64,000 bases of DNA, from contig MU405227.1 in assembly GCA_022836615.1 (NCBI GenBank), positions 1-64,000 of the forward strand, written 5' to 3'. Below the pieces are notes generated by a model. It was not told where the DNA came from, made no database searches, and worked only from the letters and a program-made list of their open reading frames with translations. Source of the stretch: Annulohypoxylon bovei var. microspora. Taxonomy: Eukaryota > Ascomycota > Sordariomycetes > Xylariales > Hypoxylaceae. Numbering within the stretch: the stretch's first letter is position 1; every line of letters begins with the position of its first letter. The position numbers and the translations under genes are program-made. Shown in pieces: positions 36,852 through 47,367 of this stretch.

Positions 36852-38935
36852 ATGGGCAGAATAAAGAAGAAGGGAGAGTCTGGCAATGCCAAAAACTACA
36901 TCACTCGAACACACGCCGTGAAGAAACTCCAGATCAGTCTTCCAGATTTCCGAAAGCTATGTATATGGAAAGGGTAAGGAAATTCTTATAACCTCTGTAC
37001 ATTGTATCGCATGCTTGAACATTTACTAAACTAGTATTTAGAATCTTTCCTCGAGAACCTCGGAATAGGAAGAAGGCTTCCAAAAGCTCTACGGCCTCGA
37101 CTACCTTCTACTATGCCAAGGACATTCAATACCTGTTGCACGAACCCTTGTTACAGAAGTTCAGAGACCAGAAAGTTCTGGAGAAGAAAATCTCTAGAGC
37201 GCTTGGCCGTGGCGATGTTGGCGACGCAAGCCGATTAGAGCGCAACGCTGCAAGACCCGAGAAGACGGGTAAACCGCGATATACTCTAGACCATGTTATC
37301 CGAGAACGATACCCGACCTTCGTCGACGCTTTGCGCGACCTTGACGACTGTCTCTCTATGCTTTTCCTCTTCGCTAATCTCCCATCTACATCTACAGTCC
37401 CTGCTAAGATGATTGCGCGATGCGAACGGCTATGCCTAGAGTTTCAGCACTTCTTAATTGTGTCCCAGAGCTTGCGCAAATCTTTCCTATCCATCAAGGG
37501 CATCTACTACCAGGCAAACATTCAAGGCGAGGACATCCTATGGCTTGTTCCGTACAAGTTCAACCAGCGAGTGGTAGGAGATGTGGATTTCAGAATTATG
37601 GGTACTTTTGTCGAGTTCTATATGACCCTGTTAGGTTTTGTCAACTTTAGATTATACACATCTGTCGGCTTAAAATACCCGCCCAAGTTCGACCAAGCTA
37701 AAGACGAGAAAGCTGGTGAGCTCGGCGCTTTCCAGCTCGAGGGCAATGCGACTGCTATCTCGAACGAAGCCCCGGCACAGCTGACGAATGACGACGCGGA
37801 AGCTGGACCGGACCCAAAGACCCAGGCCGAGGTGAATAAGCTCATCAAAGAGATGAGAGAAGTTGATGTCGATGGAGACAAAGTTGAGGCTGAAGCGGAT
37901 AAAGACGAAGCCACAATTGATACGATCGACAAATTTGAGCCGGCCGCACCAGGTGGTGATATTCTTCCTCAGCCTAGCTACTCGGGTAACGAGCCTGAAT
38001 CGTTGTTCGCGAACTGCACATTTTACTTATCTCGGGAAACTCCAAGACAACCGGTAGAGTTCATACTCCGCGCATTTGGTTGCAAGCGTATCGGCTGGGA
38101 TGCTGTATTAGGCGAGGGCGCATACACGACGGACGAGCGAGACCCATCTATTACACATCAAATCGTCGATCGCCCGGTTATAAAGGCTTCCATGCAAGAA
38201 GAGGGTGATGGCGAGGATAACCAGACATCTCAGAAACTTGAGGCAAATCAACGGATGCCTGGTCGAACTTACGTGCAGCCGCAATGGGTTTGGGATAGTA
38301 TAAACGACGGCGAACTGAAACGACCGGACCTCTATGCCCCCGGAGCTTCATTGCCGCCTCATTTGAGCCCATTCGTCCAGAATACCCAAGGAGCGTACGA
38401 CCCGACCATGCCGCTGGAAGAGCAACAGACCGAGGGCGAAGCGTTGGAGGATAGTGAAGAAGAGGTGGATGAAGATGAGGCTGACGAGGATGAGGAAATG
38501 GATGACAACCTTGCTGTTAAGAGCATGGATATCGCTCAATCCGATGATGAAGAGGGTGGCAATGGTGAGTTCGGAGGCTTCTCGGATGACGAAAAAGCAG
38601 CGGACGAGGACGATGCAAACGGATCGGAGGATGATGAGCTAGCTATTGAGCGGCAGTACCAACGAGAACTCGAAGCCGAATTGACGGGCAAGCCGGTTAA
38701 ACAAGCCCCATCAAATCCACAAGCCAAGGCTAAGGTTGAGGCAAGGAAGGAACTCGCCAAGAGAGCTAAAGAGGAGGCGGAAGATCTTGAACGAGCAAAG
38801 GGAATGCTTAGCAAAAAGAAGAGAAAGCTGTTCGAGCAGATGCAGTACACCAACAACAAAAAGAGCGCTGAAGACCTGAAGCTCAGGGAAAAGAGGAGAA
38901 AATTGGAGAAACAGAAAGCTAGGACAAAGGCGTAA
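36852..38935 (+). CDS. nop7: Pescadillo homologue NOP7
   Basis: Two exons (36852-36973, 37042-38935); the join GG|A yields CIWKGIFPREPRNRKKA, as in the family; 671 residues. The N-terminal pescadillo domain begins MGRIKKKGESGNAKNYITR and includes LHEPLLQKFRDQKVLEKKI and SIKGIYYQANIQGEDILWL. A BRCT domain lies at about 360-467 (LFANCTFYLSRETPRQ to YVQPQWVWDSINDG). An acidic stretch (about 480-560) and a basic C-terminal coiled region follow. Nop7 with Erb1 and Ytm1 forms the PeBoW complex needed for 27S pre-rRNA processing and 60S subunit assembly in the nucleolus. It shares this theme with the Rrn9-like gene next door, although the pairing may be accidental. Confidence 0.95.
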
Positions 38936-39210
38936 TGGGTTAGGTACTTTAGGTAGACATTGATAATACCATTGTAAATGTTTTCGCAACATGTATATGA
39001 TTATGTGATATACGAAGTGAACCCCTATAATGTGAATAGTGTCATTTAAGTTTGTTTCGCGGCTTTGTCTAAATCAAGTTGGAAAATTTTACATCAAGTA
39101 AAATCTGTGAAACTATCCACCTTCAACTTCAAACGAGAACTTAACTCCTCACCAATTCACACACTGTTAAGATACTATCTTAAACTTTAAACCATTAAAA
39201 TAAACGCACT

Positions 39211-41558
39211 ATGGCATCCACGGCAGACGAGTCGGATAATTATATACCTAGTAACGACTCGGAAGTCTCGTTGGACTCCGACGAGGATGAGCGGCCTAAC
39301 CGGTGGCGCGGCCCCAAATCTACGTGGCGGGCACTCAATAGCGAGGAAATCGCTACGGCGACCGCGCTCAAGGAAATCGAGGACAGGGATCTGTCCGTGC
39401 ATCTGTACAATGCATTTGCGCTGAAGCAGAGGTATAGGAGAGCGAAGGAGGGGGTGGCGCTGGATGGGCCGGTGGCTGGGAAGGTAAGCCGATTGGATTC
39501 GGCGAAGATTGATTGATTGAGAGAGAAAATGTGTGCTGATACATCAACCAGGATTTCAACGCGGCGACAGGTGAGATTGTCCAGCAGGACGACTGGCTGC
39601 CGCAGCGGTCGTGGACGGCTTGGCCTCTACGCGCGGATAAGGTCCCGCCGCTGCAGGATAGCCGGCTGAACGATCCAGACGAGCGTTTTACGCTTAGAAA
39701 GCCTGTTCGCGAGATGCCGAGCTCGGCGCTGGAGGAGATTATCAGCGCTGAGATTCTGAAGACGGCGAGGGAGAAATTCACTGCTAGGCCTTGGGCTAAG
39801 GCTCCCGCGCCGGATGAGGAGGCGGACGATGAGTCGGACGAGGATGATGAAGATGAGCTGTGGGATGGAGAGACGGTGGGGTCTACGTCTGCAAGCGGTA
39901 TGTCTGGGTCAAGAAGCAAGTCAAGATCCAGATCCAGGTCGAAATCTGTCAAGTACGAAATGGCTAGTGGCGATGAGAAGATGGAAGTCGATGAACGTCC
40001 GCCTGAAGAAAGACTACAAGATGAAGCGATTAAAAAACCACGTCTAAAACCGGCGATATCTACGGACGACGATCTGTCATACAGTCTTCTACGCCCTTCT
40101 GTACGACACATACTCGCACAGTTAGATGCGACGCTTATGGTTTTACACAATGTGCAGGAATCTACGCTTAACTGCCAATCTGACTCTAGCAACTCAGAGG
40201 CATCAGACTCCTCACGACGAAGTAGCCGGAGAAGATCTAGACAACGCTCACAGACCCCAGCTTCCGGGGTTAAAAAGCGAGGTAGACCCACCGGATCCGT
40301 GTCTCGTACCAGATCTCGTGGACGATCTAGATCGCTGGCGCGGACCCCGCCGACAGAAGGTGGTCCGTCGGCAAACGAGGGTGAGGGCGGGCCTCCTAAG
40401 AAACGAACCGGAAGGCCGAGGAAGACATACCCCCGCCTCGACGGCGAAACCGACAAGCAATACGCGACCCGCCTTGCTAGGCTGCACAAGAAACCCCTCC
40501 CCATCTTCTCCGACTCGGACCGCGAACCCGAGCCAGCCTCAGACCTAGAAAGAGGAAGAGAAAGCGGCAACTCCGGCGACGGCGAAGAAACCGCCGGTCC
40601 CAGCGCCCCACGCCCGCGCCGCCGCAAGCGGAAACTGCCCGCGGAAAACCCAGAAAAAGCCCCCCGCGCGCCCTCCCAAGCACCTTCCGTCTCTGAAGGC
40701 GGCGGGCGCAACAAAAACTACACGCGCCCCCCACGCCTCGGCCTGCGCGACTGGCGCGACGTCCTCGGCGCGGCGGCGCTTTCGGGGTTCCCACCCGCGG
40801 CCCTGGACCGCGCGGCGCGGCGGTGCGCGGACCTGTTCGCGCAGAGCATGGCCCTGCACACCCTGCCCGAAGGCCCTGCCTCCACCTCGTCCGCGCGCAA
40901 GGGGCCGCCAGGCAGAGAGACCGTGTACGAGCCTGGCATGCCGTACCCGCCTCTGCTGGAAGAAGACGTAGACGAAGACGGGGGCGGCGAAGGGCCGCGT
41001 ATGACACTCCCCGTGCGCACGCGCGCGGCGAGCACGGCGCCGTCCGACGACGAGCCCGGGCCCTCGCAAAGACAGAGCCAAAGACTAGCACAACGGCGGA
41101 GCGGCTCCTCCAGACCCCCCGCGCGCAGCCGCTCGCGCTCGGCGCCGGGGGCGTTCGTGTGCGCGGTGCGCGACTGCCCGCGGGCCGCGGACGGGGAGGG
41201 GTTCGCGCGCCGCTCGAACCTGCTGCGGCATCTGAAGCTTGTGCACGGGTGGGCCGGGGCCGCGACGGAGGGACCGGGGTTGGGAGGGGAGGAGGGGGCG
41301 ATGGTGTTCTCGGCCGACGAGGTGGATAGCGAGGATGAGATGTGCGGCGCCGTGCACGTCGATGGGTTTCTCAGGCCGATTCGGATGAGGCCCGGGTGGA
41401 GGGCGGCTGATTCTGGGGGCAGGACGAGGAGGGCTGGGTCGGTGTATGCGAAGGGCCGGGGGAGGAGTAGGGGGAGGGGTGGGAGTGAGGCGGATGATGA
41501 TGGGGAGGGGGAGGGGGATGGGGATGTGAGGATGGGTGGGAGTGGGTATGATAAGTAG
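39211..41558 (+). CDS. Rrn9-like RNA polymerase I upstream factor with C-terminal zinc-finger-like motif
   Basis: Two exons (39211-39483, 39552-41558), phase-0 intron; 759 residues. The N-terminal part has the Rrn9 pattern: STWRALNSEEIATATALKEI, DLSVHLYNAFALKQRY, then after the intron WLPQRSWTAWPLRADKVPP. Rrn9 is a subunit of the upstream activation factor that recruits RNA polymerase I to rDNA promoters. The middle is disordered, with Ser-Arg repeats (SRSKSRSRSRSK) and AT-hook-like KKRGRP and KKRTGRP. Near the C-terminus, CAVRDCP and NLLRHLKLVH (about residues 619-646) form a C2H2-like finger (Cys-x4-Cys...His-x4-His). The last 1.2 kb of coding DNA is very GC-rich and creates long false ORFs on the other strand. 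The Rrn9 call is from motif recall and the finger is seen directly. Confidence 0.7.
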
Positions 41559-41730
41559 ATGTTGGATAGTAGAAAGGGTTTGTGTTGGGTGTAAGGGGCT
41601 ATAGGATATATTCCCAGTCTCACCAATACCTTCTCTGTCATACTCATATTTGCTGAGACCGCATCTCATAATTCATTATATTCACTTTTCTCATACCCTA
41701 CATGCTATTTTGCCCCAACAGAAACCCACC

Positions 41731-42608
41731 TCACGCCTTCGACTTAGCAGCAAACTGCCTCTCAACCTCATCTGCAAAATCGCCTATCGTATCGAACCGC
41801 CAACCAAACGCCACCTTATCCTTCAGCGCCTCATAATCGCCTCCGACGCCCCTCACCGTCTTCTTCTCCCCACCGCGCGAGATCCACACGCTCGGCAGCC
41901 CCAGCTCCTTCGCGGGCACGTGGTCCGCCGGCAAGCTGTGCGCCACGTGCAGCAGCTCGCCCTTCTCCCTATCGACCCCCAGATCCGCCTTCAGGTGCGC
42001 GAACAGGTACTCGAAGTTCTTGTGCGCCGGCTTGTAGGACCCGACGTCCTGCGCCGTGTACACGGCGTCGAAGGCCGCGGGCGCGAGCTGCCTGCCCACG
42101 GTCGCGCCGATGTTCTGCGCGTCCACGTTCGACAGGATGGCCAGCTTGTAGTGCCTGGCGAGCTTCCGCAGCCCGCCGACCGTGTCCGGGAACGCGGCCC
42201 ACGTCCCCGGCGAGTTGCCGAAGGGCTCGGCGAAGCTGTCGGAGAGCCCGGGCAGCTGCAGGTCCGCCGTCGCGAAGGCGGTGATGGCCTCGGCCAGCAG
42301 CTCGTTGTACGGGAGCGTGGGGTGCGTGCGCTCGTAGGCGTTGGCTTTGTCGTTGAGGAGGCGCATGGCTTCGAGGGGGGGGTCCGTGTTTAGGGGGTGC
42401 GTGGGTGGGAGTTGGGAGGTGAGGAGTCGGACTGTGCTTAGGAAGCCGGTTTCCCAGTCGATGAGGGTGCCGTAGCAATCGAAGCTGAGGTGTGTGTTAA
42501 CATGATACGGCTAGTCTGATAATGTAGGTGGTTTCAGAGTGAAGCAAGCTATCCTCACCTTAGAGCTTTGAAGCTTGTTAGGTCGGGGTATTTGTTTTCG
42601 GATGCCAT
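41731..42608 (-). CDS. HAD-superfamily type II (S)-2-haloacid dehalogenase-like hydrolase
   Basis: Two exons: 42559-42608 (ATG 42608) and 41731-42484; 267 residues. The join AG|C reads FKALSFDCYGTLIDWETG, placing the nucleophile Asp19 in the DxYGTL motif I. Motif II is LAILSNVD, the motif III lysine is in SYKPAHKNFEY, and the distal block is HVAHSLPADHVPAKELGLPSVWISR, the form typical of type II haloacid dehalogenases. Such enzymes hydrolyse 2-haloacids through an aspartyl ester, but many fungal members have unknown substrates, so the exact reaction is not claimed. It is convergent with the Rrn9-like gene, only about 170 bp between stops. Coding GC is high compared with the flanks. Confidence 0.88.
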
Positions 42609-43319
42609 TCTTCCTCTTATTTGTGAGTTTACTCTACCTAATCGCGAAGCTATTCAGGGTTTCAATGAAGAGTTAAGATTGTTAGTTTACGGTTGATTGA
42701 TGTAATACTTGAAATCCAACGTTATCGTCCAGAAGCGTCTCCATTTGAAAGGGTTTCCTCGCGTCACTCATGCTTTTATGTAGGACCCGACATTACATCA
42801 CCTTTTGCAAATTAGGGGTATGTGATTACCCGAAAGGTCGAACCCCTCACGACCATCTCCAAAAATTCCCAACTTTACTTTAAATGATGCCTTTCGAAAC
42901 GTGGAGGAGTAGCGAATCGTAATTCTGGTCCTCGAAGTAATATTTTAAGTTGCCGTTTTGGGTAAGTACTGGGTGGATACCCCGAGTCTTTCGGAGGGAG
43001 CGCATGATGACAAGGGCGTAGATGACTGCCGGAAAGCGGAGCCCGGGATGTTTATTGGGACTTCGGCGATTCTGAAGTGAATTGTCGGATAAACCACTAG
43101 ACCAAAAGGAAGGTATTAGTTATGAAATCATAATCTTATCTTATATCTGACATGAATCATCCGGCGAATGATAATAGAAACTTCGCTATGGATCTCACGA
43201 TAGTATGAATGAGAATTCTTGGAATTATTATCATCTTCATAGAAATGGTAAACCTCAAATTGCCAATTGAACATTAGAGTCTCCGTGGAATATGCTTTAT
43301 GTACCTGACACGAGCAGAA
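42609..43319. other. Gene-free stretch
   Basis: About 700 bp between two minus-strand genes. It should contain the HAD gene promoter (near 42610-42800) and the esterase 3' region. No open frame with recognisable content and no repeat was seen. Confidence 0.5.
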
Positions 43320-44605
43320 TCACTGCTTCTGCTCCAGTAACCACTTAACACCCTTAACGGTATCCTCTACGAATTCGCGACTCCTCTTAAGTTGCGGCCA
43401 ATTCGTCCAAAAATAATGGCCGAACCCCTTATACAAATCCAACCGTGTCTTCACATCTGCCTCCTCTCTCAACACCCTCTCATAAATTAGACCTTCGTCT
43501 CTTAGAGGATCCAATCCACATATCTGCAAGTATGCAGGCGGAAGCCCACGATGTCCGTTCTCCAGGCCTCCGTACAAGAAAGGCGTGACGCGCGGATCGG
43601 TCCACGTTGCTTTTAGGTTCCCGTGCAGGTGCTCGGCGAACTCCGCGCCGGACTTGATCTTGAGCACGGGGTCGATATTGGTAGTGACGTCTGGATGCGA
43701 GAGGTACTCCTTCCGGTATCGTGGTGAGATTAATGTGGGCGGTGTGAATCCCATAATCGCCGGTACGCAGAGGTACTGCCCCGTCAATGGCGGGTTGAGC
43801 TTTTCGTCTCGTGTGATGTGCGCGAGAACGGCGCTGATGTTTCCTCCGGCCGATCCCCCGCCGATGATGAAACCGAGGGACAAGTCTGCGCCGAGGGAAG
43901 TTGCGTTCTCAGCTGCCTGATTGAGAGAGCGAATTGTAAGCATATGAAGAATGTCTAGTGTAAGAGCAGGAACTAGATGACCTACCCATTTCAATGCATC
44001 CCAACTGTCGTCGACCCATGTTGGGAAAGGGTACTCGGGCGCAAGCCTATCGTCATGCACGCCCTATTAATTTTCTCCACTTGTCGTAAGGAGTCAAATA
44101 AGTCACTTACCGATAATCAACATTGACACAGATAGCTCCGAGTTCCCAACTAAAGAGCCGGCAGTTCGTCTCCTCGTCGCTCAAATCACCCATGCTGAAC
44201 CCACCCTCATGATACATCACAATCAAGGGGCTTCCTTGCGCCGGCTTCTCGACCGGACGATAAATACGCACCGTGATCTCGGCGCCATCGCGCACAGTGA
44301 TCTTGCGATCTTCCTCGTTGACCTGGTCCGGGATCGGACCGGGTACATAGCGGAGATGATGCTTTTCGCGAAGAGTAGCGGCCCGGTGTGCCCGGTGCGC
44401 CGCGTGCGAATCATCCCCGAAGTACGGGTCCGATGGCTGTGGGTCCCGGACTGGAAATCGGGCTAGTGCCTGTTTCCGTGTCGGCGTCGTAAGTAAGAAA
44501 TGGGATGTGCTGTGAGACACCTCTAAACGAGATACAACTCACGTCTACCATGGCTGGGTCCATGACGCCGTATGATAGGAGCTCTTCCCCAGCACGGGTC
44601 GTCAT
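43320..44605 (-). CDS. Alpha/beta hydrolase, hormone-sensitive-lipase-type esterase
   Basis: Four exons: 44543-44605 (ATG 44605), 44111-44469, 43986-44046 and 43320-43916; 359 residues. The joins give CVNVDYRLAPEYPFP and DALKWAAENATSLGAD, both standard for this family. The third intron (43917-43985) is 69 bp with no stop in frame. The oxyanion-hole motif reads HEGG (H108) instead of the usual HGGG. The nucleophile elbow is GGGSAGGN (Ser183), the acid lies in CGLDPLRDEG and the histidine in GFGHYFW. It hydrolyses carboxylic esters; no signal peptide, so probably cytosolic. The gene has no visible metabolic cluster partner except possibly the neighbouring HAD hydrolase. Confidence 0.85.
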
Positions 44606-45071
44606 TGTAGGTGATGCTTGCAAGAATTTTAAAATTGAGCAATGCGACTTTGAGAAGAGTCTAGATCTTGATATTTATTACTAAATGTTAGACCTTGTAT
44701 ACTCCTCGGCTCGCTCGGCTCGTTTCGTCGCAAAAACCCTCCGTCTTATATGTGCGGTTGCTTCGCAGCCTAGAACTTCAAAGCTCTTGGAGCTATTTTT
44801 TCTCTATTAATACAACATGCATATTTACCTTTTTCTATGGTGCTTGCCAAGGTGCCCTCCTATTGGTTAACTATCAGTTCCTTCTACGCTAAAATTTTCA
44901 TCAACCATTCAAAGTAGCCCTTATGATGGAAAACGGATCGTATGATAGGGATTATATAACTTTTCTTACCTAGCGACTAGTGGTTACTTTAAACGCGTCC
45001 ATCATTACGAGCTCCATCTATATCAACATACTTAGGTTTTATGTTGAGATATTAGACTTGCAATTAACCGG
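44606..45071. other. Gene-free stretch upstream of the esterase
   Basis: About 470 bp containing the esterase promoter. It holds no supportable gene and ends at the MITE-like element. Confidence 0.5.
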
Positions 45072-45268
45072 CACTGTATTAGCCTCAAGCTACCTAGGGT
45101 TCCATAGGCTTAATAGTGATCTCTCCGCTAAAGTTTAATGGTTAACCGTTATATCCCAGGGGACTCAGCCACTAAAACAAAGCTTCTCACAGTGCATAAA
45201 AGCCTCAGTTTACACGGCTTTAACCCCTGACCAGATTTTACCCGATCATCCTACGTATTTTTACAGTG
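45072..45268. mobile_element. Short inverted-terminal element, copy B (MITE-like)
   Basis: Begins CACTGTATTAG and ends TTTTTACAGTG, so the termini are inverted repeats (CACTGTA/TACAGTG). Interior blocks CTGTATTAGCCTCAAGCTA, GTTTAATGGTTAACCGTTAT and CTCAGCCACTAAA align with copy A at 11313-11543, with several C/T and G/A differences. At 197 bp it encodes nothing. Copy B lies between the esterase and the tandem small-gene family. Confidence 0.55.
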
Positions 45269-45613
45269 TGATAAATGTTATCGTCGCATACTTAGTATCT
45301 TAATGCTTTCAATGTTGGGGAAGGAGTTCATTATATAGGCATGCATGTAATCAATTTCAAAATATTACTCTGCTAAAGAGTCTTGTTTATTATGGCAGAT
45401 TTCATGAGTAGAAGTGTTGTTCTAATAACCTCCTATTCATAGGTAACGAATTGAATCAAATAAAATTACCCAAATTCTTCCAATAACTCCATATAAAAAA
45501 GAAGCCCGCCTAGGAGTAAACAACGTCGAATCCAAGAAGGATATGCCTAACCCGGTGTCCCTAAGGTAGAAAAGAAAAAAAGGCGTAAAGATCTCCTTGA
45601 CACCACGTTGTCA

Positions 45614-45829
45614 TCACCTGTAGCCTCCCCAGCCTTTGTCCCGTCTGCACCGATTGCATTCATCCACCGTCCGGTATCTTTCGATTACGTTCTGGACACC
45701 ACCACAACCGCCGAAATCTAATGCATACGCCCTAACTCTTCTACATTTCTCCTCTCGGTCGACAACCTGCGCACCGGTGTAATGTCCGTTGGCATTACAC
45801 CAGTCCATCTTCATGATAAGGCGACACAT
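45614..45829 (-). CDS. Small cysteine-containing protein, family member 1
   Basis: A 71-residue frame with a good start context (CCACCATGTG at 45829). It begins MCRLIMKMDWCNANGHYTG and carries Cys at positions 2, 11, 29, 42, 58 and 61. This resembles the many short ascomycete proteins that start Met-Cys and contain paired Cys/His residues, whose function is unknown. There is no signal peptide. It is the most distal of three minus-strand genes with the same opening pattern within 1 kb. A zinc-binding fold is inferred from the Cys content. Confidence 0.55.
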   Translation of the reverse strand: MCRLIMKMDWCNANGHYTGAQVVDREEKCRRVRAYALDFGGCGGVQNVIERYRTVDECNRCRRDKGWGGYR

Positions 45830-46087
45830 GGTGGTGGATTAGTCGAGTTCGTATGGTGGCAGGGTAGGTCGTAGATATTGTGGAATAATATGAAGGCTTT
45901 CGTGTTATCTCGTGTCTTAACCTAGGTATTCTATTTGTAGAAAGTGTCTCAAAATTGAAGTACCGAGTTGGAGATGCTGGATCAAAGCAAAATGTGGGTG
46001 CTTGGTTTTGTCCTCCTGAACTGTGTTCGCAGGGTACCTATCTAGACAAACAAGAAGTTACCTTCTTGTTGCGAGATGGGGCTCAAC

Positions 46088-46249
46088 TCAGCAACCACCA
46101 CACCGTTCGCGAATGTATTGTTCACGTCTAGCAAATTCGCTATGCCAACGTTCACGCGACCGGATACAGTATTGCCAACTAACTTTTGAGGTTGTAATTA
46201 TTTCGCCGCAGCGGGGACAAATAGTGATGATCCTAATGTAGCTACACAT
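46088..46249 (-). CDS. Small cysteine-containing protein, family member 2
   Basis: A 53-residue frame starting MCSYIRIITICPRCGEI (ATG at 46249). It aligns with member 3: both begin MCSY, then Cys at 11, GE at 15-16, T at 19, KV at 22-23, W at 25, YC at 27-28, then an Arg/Glu-rich helix and a further Cys at about 50. The DNA around the two start codons is also alike (GTAGCTACACAT on the plus strand just below each start, TTGAGGA upstream), showing tandem duplication. It is below the usual size limit of gene callers. Confidence 0.5.
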   Translation of the reverse strand: MCSYIRIITICPRCGEIITTSKVSWQYCIRSRERWHSEFARREQYIRERCGGC

Positions 46250-46399
46250 GGATATGTTATTGAGGAGGTATTTGTTTGGTGTAGGTGCTTTGGTTCTTTC
46301 AAGTACTGGTTCTTCGTTCTTCCTTGAGATCCTGCAGAGATAGTTTTGTCGACTGTACTCGCCAGGGATGAAGGACCTCTTTCCACGGTCAAAGGGAGT

Positions 46400-46600
46400 T
46401 TATTGACCGCGATGTCCACGGCGTTCTAAACGCCAATTTGCGTGAGGCAGACAGACTGCGCGTAGAAACTCTTCTTTTCTAACCCGATCTAGGTGTCCGG
46501 GTTGCCCTCGTCTGTTGCAGTAATGCCAGCGGACTTTTGCGTCTGTAAGCACTTCGCCGTCAAAGACGCACCTGATGACTCTTCTGACGTAGCTACACAT
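46400..46600 (-). CDS. Small cysteine-containing protein, family member 3
   Basis: A 66-residue frame starting MCSYVRRVIRCVFDGEV (ATG at 46600), paralogous to the gene at 46088-46249 and more distantly to 45614-45829. The conserved positions are listed under member 2; it lacks the second Cys of the CPRC motif (VFDG instead of PRCG). The tail (LERRGHRGQ) is basic. The function is unknown. The three copies diverge strongly in protein, which suggests an old or fast-evolving duplication. Confidence 0.5.
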   Translation of the reverse strand: MCSYVRRVIRCVFDGEVLTDAKVRWHYCNRRGQPGHLDRVRKEEFLRAVCLPHANWRLERRGHRGQ

Positions 46601-47367
46601 ATAAGATGTTTTGAGGATTTTTCATTATATCGGGGAGTTTTTGTTGTGTTGCTTTTTGCTTTGTGGTTGTATGTGTCTTGATGGGAAAGAGGTTCGAAAA
46701 AGCCAAGTATATGTATATTTTTTTAGGTTACATGATACCGAACCTTTTAGTTACTTTAAGCTGTGACTACTTGGTTCTATGTCATTGTATTACATTAACA
46801 ATATCATTTATTTAAGTGAGATACCTTCCTTTACGACAGTAAATCCGGTGAATTTGCTATCATAAATAGCCAACACTTGTGTTAACGTGGAATTAATGGC
46901 TGATTCACTACATAGTAGGTTAGTAGTGGAGATAAATCAAAATATTCTAAAGTCCCCGTGATGATATTTCGCCTTCCCCTTCGGAGATATATTTAGGAGA
47001 TTTTTTCTAGACTTGGATATGTACATTGACACGTACCTAAGTTCATGTTGTTATCTTGACTCAGGGGCAATCAGTACTGTGACCACGTCAGACCCTTCCG
47101 ACCAAAAGGCATAGAGTCTTTTCACAAGAGATAGAAGTTCAAATCTTCCTAAGGGGATCAAACGACACGCCCTAACACACGCCTTGTCCTCCGTAACTAT
47201 GGTATAAACCAGATCATATCACTCATACAAAGAAATAACCAAATATCCACAGATCCCAGCGAGCTGTGAGCTATACGAAATAATAGGTATTTACAGCTAC
47301 CTGTATTTGTGAGAACCATGTAATTTGGAGCTTTCTCACATACAACTTAAACTAGCCCTTCTCTGCA
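46601..47367. other. Gene-free stretch
   Basis: About 770 bp of AT-rich DNA between the tandem small genes and the next minus-strand gene. No supportable gene, repeat or RNA was recognised. It includes the promoter of small family member 3. Confidence 0.5.

Noticed and set aside
39368..40714. 448-residue minus-strand frame.
   Set aside because: Shadow of the Ser-Arg-rich coding sequence on the plus strand; spans the plus-strand intron with no signs of its own gene structure.
40718..41647. 309-residue minus-strand frame opposite the Rrn9-like exon.
   Set aside because: Pro/Ser/Arg-rich shadow of a GC-rich exon; the plus strand has the conserved domain and splice site.
41969..42478. 169-residue His/Arg/Pro-rich minus-strand frame.
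   Set aside because: Out-of-frame shadow of the GC-rich HAD dehalogenase exon.
41650..44660. HAD hydrolase and esterase as the core of a degradation or secondary-metabolite cluster.
   Set aside because: Only two adjacent hydrolases, no transporter, regulator or backbone enzyme, and the flanks are housekeeping genes.
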